DNA of 7,344 bases from assembly GCA_000436755.1 (NCBI GenBank), contig FR887269.1:1-7344 (forward strand). Reading direction: 5' to 3'. Position numbers and translations under genes: made by a program. Below, in pieces: positions 5,123 through 7,344 of the stretch (position 1 is the stretch's first letter; the number at the start of each line of letters is the position of its first letter). The notes beneath the pieces are model-generated. The model did no database searches, was not told the origin of the DNA, and saw only the letters and a list, made by a program, of their open reading frames with translations. Source of the DNA: Clostridium sp. CAG:253 (GTDB lineage Bacteria > Bacillota > Clostridia > Lachnospirales > Lachnospiraceae).

Positions 5123-6406
5123 ATGAGAAAGCGTAAACATAAAAATAAAAATTGGGAGAAACTTGACAATACAGCAGTGCTTTTCCCGGCAATAGCATCA
5201 GAAGAAACGACAAATGTGTATCGTATATCTGTCAATCTTACTGAGGAAGTTGATGCAGAACTATTGCAAAAAGCACTGGATATGGTGCTCCCGGGTTTTG
5301 ACACATTTAATGTGTGCATGCAGAAAGGTATATTTTGGTATTATTTTGAGACAAATAATAAGCCTGCACCTAAAGTGGTAAAAGAACATGATTTTCCATG
5401 CCGATATATTGAGCCATACAGCAATAACAACTATTTGTTCAGGATTACTTATTATAGGAAAAGAATAAATCTTGAAGTATTTCATGTTCTTGCAGATGGC
5501 ATGGGCGGCATAAATTTTTTGAGAGAAATTACTTATCAATATCTTAGACTGAAATATTCGGATATAGCTGCGGTAAAGAAAGACAGGCTTTCAGATTACA
5601 CATCACTAAATACAGAAGATAGTTATGTCAAAAATTATAAGAAGAGCCATGCAAAAGGATATGCGACAAAGAGAGCTGTTGAAATAAAAGGCGAGAAACT
5701 TTCGAGAGGTGAGCTGGGTGTAATTCACGGCTATATGAGTGTAAAGCAGATAAAAGAGGCAGCAGGAAAATATGATGTAAGTATAAATGAATATTTTGTG
5801 ATAGTCTTTATATACAGTATTTATGTTGAATATCTTAAAAGAATGAAATCGGATAAAGCTATTGTATGTGCCGTGCCGGTGAATTTAAGACCTTATTTTG
5901 ATTCGATGACAACAAGAAATTTTTTTGTGATGGTAAGTGCGATATTTAAGCCGGATAATGAAGAGTATTCTTTTGAAGAGATTGCTGAAATTATTAAAAA
6001 AAGTTTAAGAGACCAGATAGTAAAAGAGCATCTTGAGGAATTGTTTTCGTACAATGTATCAAATCAGAAAAATATTCTTTTACGTTCAATTCCGTTTTTT
6101 ATAAAAAAAATAGCAATGAAGTTGGTTTATCTTTCATCTGCAAAAGCAAATACTTCAACTGTTACAAATATCGGAAACATAAAGACGGATAAAGAGTATT
6201 CACCGTATATAAAGAGTTTTCATGCAATGATATCGGTATCTGCAGGTCAGAATATAAAAGGTGCAATATGCTCATACGGCGATACGATGGTATTCACATT
6301 TACATCGATTTTAAGGGACACATCTATACAGAGAAGATTTTTCAGAAAAATAGTTGAAGATGGCGTTGATGTAGAAATAGAAAGTAATGGGGTGTATTAT
6401 GATTGA
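5123..6406 (+). CDS. Condensation/BAHD-superfamily acyltransferase (alcohol acetyltransferase-like)
   Basis: A CoA-dependent acyltransferase-fold protein of 427 residues, similar to Clostridia proteins annotated as alcohol acetyltransferase. It would move an acyl group from CoA or a carrier to a hydroxyl or amine; the substrate is unknown. The key motif is HVLADGMGG (121-129), an HxxxDG site in which H121 is the likely general base. A hydrophobic strand-helix stretch, SINEYFVIVFIYSIYVEYL (220-238), and VPVNLRPYFD (251-260) followed by TTRNFF (263-268) fit the second half of the condensation fold; a plant-BAHD DFGWG motif is not seen. The N-terminus is very basic (MRKRKHKNKN) but not a signal peptide. 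The start is the ATG after GGGGAAAG (5112-5119), a modest site. First gene of a probable operon, overlapping the next by 8 bases. AAA, ATA and GAA codons are heavily used. Confidence 0.85.
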   Translation: MRKRKHKNKNWEKLDNTAVLFPAIASEETTNVYRISVNLTEEVDAELLQKALDMVLPGFDTFNVCMQKGIFWYYFETNNKPAPKVVKEHDFPCRYIEPYSNNNYLFRITYYRKRINLEVFHVLADGMGGINFLREITYQYLRLKYSDIAAVKKDRLSDYTSLNTEDSYVKNYKKSHAKGYATKRAVEIKGEKLSRGELGVIHGYMSVKQIKEAAGKYDVSINEYFVIVFIYSIYVEYLKRMKSDKAIVCAVPVNLRPYFDSMTTRNFFVMVSAIFKPDNEEYSFEEIAEIIKKSLRDQIVKEHLEELFSYNVSNQKNILLRSIPFFIKKIAMKLVYLSSAKANTSTVTNIGNIKTDKEYSPYIKSFHAMISVSAGQNIKGAICSYGDTMVFTFTSILRDTSIQRRFFRKIVEDGVDVEIESNGVYYD

Positions 6407-7064
6407 ATGTAAAAACTGTGGCATAAAAATAAAAGATAAAACAAAAGTATGTCCCATGTGTGATATGGTTTTGTCGGGTGATGATAAGCATAACGAAAAC
6501 ACATATCCCGATGTAAGACAGAAAACAAAGATACTTAGAAGGATAGTAAGTATCTTTTCATATTTTGCAATTGTTTTGGAGATAGTTTTTGTTGTCATAA
6601 ATTATTATAATTTTAACGGAGTTAAATGGTCTGAAATATCAGGCGGTGCAATACTATATCTTATTTTGATGCTTCATTTCATAATAAATGACCATTACGG
6701 TCATATCAAAAAAATGTATGTGGGATTTTTAGGGGCATTATTTTATATTATGCTTGTTGACTTTGTGCTTGGGTATAAAGGATGGTCATTAGGAGTAGGT
6801 ATGCCTGTGATTGTTCTTGTGCTTGATGTGATAATCATAATATGTATGATAATAAACAGGCAGAACTGGGAGAGTTATCTGCTTCTTCAGATATTTTGTG
6901 TTATACTCGGAATAGTCCAGATGTTACTCTATTTTACAAAGGTACTTCAAAGTCCGGTTCTGCCGTGGACAAGTTTTTTGGTTTCACTTATACTATTTAC
7001 TTCAAGTGTAGTTATTGGAGACAGAAAGGCAAGAAATGAATTAAAGCGCAAATTTTATATTTAA
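6399..7064 (+). CDS. Zinc-ribbon membrane protein with about six TM helices (DUF6320-like)
   Basis: A 221-residue protein with an N-terminal zinc ribbon, CKNC at 4-7 and CPMC at 18-21, then a short polar linker and about six hydrophobic helices near 48-70, 80-97, 105-126, 132-153, 158-179 and 188-207. It ends in a basic tail (RKARNELKRKFYI). The ribbon should face the cytosol. I take it for the DUF6320 family, from memory of similar Clostridia proteins next to acyltransferases; no biochemical role is established. I start it at the ATG at 6399, whose product begins MIECKNCG directly before the first Cys pair. GGGGTG (6389-6394) lies just upstream and the 8-base overlap with the acyltransferase indicates translational coupling. 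An in-frame ATG at 6387 would add four residues but falls at the edge of that ribosome-binding site. It may scaffold or recruit its enzyme neighbours at the membrane. Confidence 0.82.
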   Translation: MIECKNCGIKIKDKTKVCPMCDMVLSGDDKHNENTYPDVRQKTKILRRIVSIFSYFAIVLEIVFVVINYYNFNGVKWSEISGGAILYLILMLHFIINDHYGHIKKMYVGFLGALFYIMLVDFVLGYKGWSLGVGMPVIVLVLDVIIIICMIINRQNWESYLLLQIFCVILGIVQMLLYFTKVLQSPVLPWTSFLVSLILFTSSVVIGDRKARNELKRKFYI

Positions 7065-7083
7065 TGCTGATGAGAGGTTGGTA

Positions 7084-7344
7084 ATGATAAAAGAGATTGA
7101 TAATATAAGTTTACGTGCAAAGATTGTAAGAAATATAATAAACTTGGTTTCATCGGGGTTTATAATAGGTCCGGCGATAAAAAAAGGCACTATAAGAAGG
7201 AGATTAGTTGAACCGCCATGGCATTGTCCTGGTGGTTATAAAATAACAAAAATCAGTATGAAACGTTTTGAGATGGAACTATTGTCTCCTGAAAACATAA
7301 ACAGCAGGTTTGTTGTGTTGCAGCTTCACGGAGGCGGTTATATC
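7084..7344 (+). CDS. Alpha/beta hydrolase (HGGG esterase type), 3' partial
   Basis: The first 87 residues of an esterase- or lipase-like hydrolase that runs off the right edge. The oxyanion-hole motif HGGGY is visible at residues 82-86, after a strand (FVVLQL, 76-81), the arrangement found in hormone-sensitive-lipase-type esterases. The catalytic Ser, Asp and His would lie beyond the window. The N-terminal extension (MIKEIDNISLRAKIVRNIIN, then LVSSGFIIGPAIKKGTIRRR) is basic and amphipathic, possibly membrane-associating; no cleavable signal is evident. The ATG is preceded by GAGG (7074-7077) with 6 bases of spacing and lies 19 bases after the previous stop, so it belongs to the same operon as the acyltransferase. 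An acyl-adding and an ester-cleaving enzyme together suggest processing of one acylated substrate, which is inference. Confidence 0.85.
   Translation, partial: MIKEIDNISLRAKIVRNIINLVSSGFIIGPAIKKGTIRRRLVEPPWHCPGGYKITKISMKRFEMELLSPENINSRFVVLQLHGGGYI

Noticed and set aside
6387..6398. Start of the zinc-ribbon membrane protein at the ATG at 6387
   Set aside because: This ATG falls at the edge of the GGGGTG that serves the ATG at 6399; the extension adds only MGCI and an unpaired Cys.
152..6598. Frames on the - strand and overlapping + strand frames across the known genes
   Set aside because: They lie inside strongly supported genes, lack ribosome-binding sites and have no domain-like composition.
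1..7344. CRISPR array, insertion sequence or iteron-type replication origin
   Set aside because: No spaced repeats of CRISPR size, no transposase and no iteron series were seen. The only tandem repeats are those listed in the junction.

Overview
The window is AT-rich DNA with strong AGGAGG-type ribosome-binding sites, closely packed genes all on the + strand, and many ATA isoleucine codons. Together with the protein families present, this points to a low-GC Firmicute, most likely a gut or rumen Lachnospiraceae-type Clostridium relative. The family-level placement is inference from gene content; no rRNA or other taxonomic marker is present.

Region 1 (1 to about 4.7 kb, possibly to 4.9-5.0 kb) is the right-hand end of an integrated mobile element, a prophage or a phage-like integrative element. 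It opens inside a primase-helicase gene whose zinc-ribbon start lies beyond the left edge, so the first in-frame ATG at 96 is not the true start. Four small phage-type genes follow: an unrecognised acidic protein, a YopX-family protein, a coiled-coil protein overlapping YopX by 17 bases, and a small Trp-rich protein. Then come a Tn916-type excisionase (xis, probably starting at a TTG) and a tyrosine integrase (int). A long imperfect hairpin with a short T-tract separates xis from int and probably limits read-through. No capsid, tail, lysis, conjugation or cargo genes are visible, so the element type cannot be decided from this window.

Region 2 (4687-5122) is a 436-base gene-free junction rich in small repeats. 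In order it holds a perfect tandem 12-mer overlapping the int stop codon (likely integrase arm sites), an 8-bp inverted repeat and further ATGTAA/TTACAT boxes, a GCACGRC hairpin beside a 10-bp palindrome, three tandem heptamers overlapping a candidate promoter, and four tandem 14-bp repeats each built as an imperfect ATGGAA-N4-TTCCAT dyad. The last array looks like a multi-site operator for the next operon. The element-chromosome boundary must lie somewhere in this junction, but no attachment core can be proven from one end.

Region 3 (5123 to the right edge) looks like a resident chromosomal operon: a condensation/BAHD-superfamily acyltransferase with an HxxxDG motif, a zinc-ribbon protein with about six membrane helices that overlaps it by 8 bases, and, 19 bases further on, the start of an alpha/beta hydrolase with an HGGGY oxyanion-hole motif, cut by the window edge. 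The tight spacing suggests a co-expressed set that makes or trims an acyl ester at the membrane. Its substrate is unknown. This operon and its repeated operator are the best candidates here for an undescribed system.
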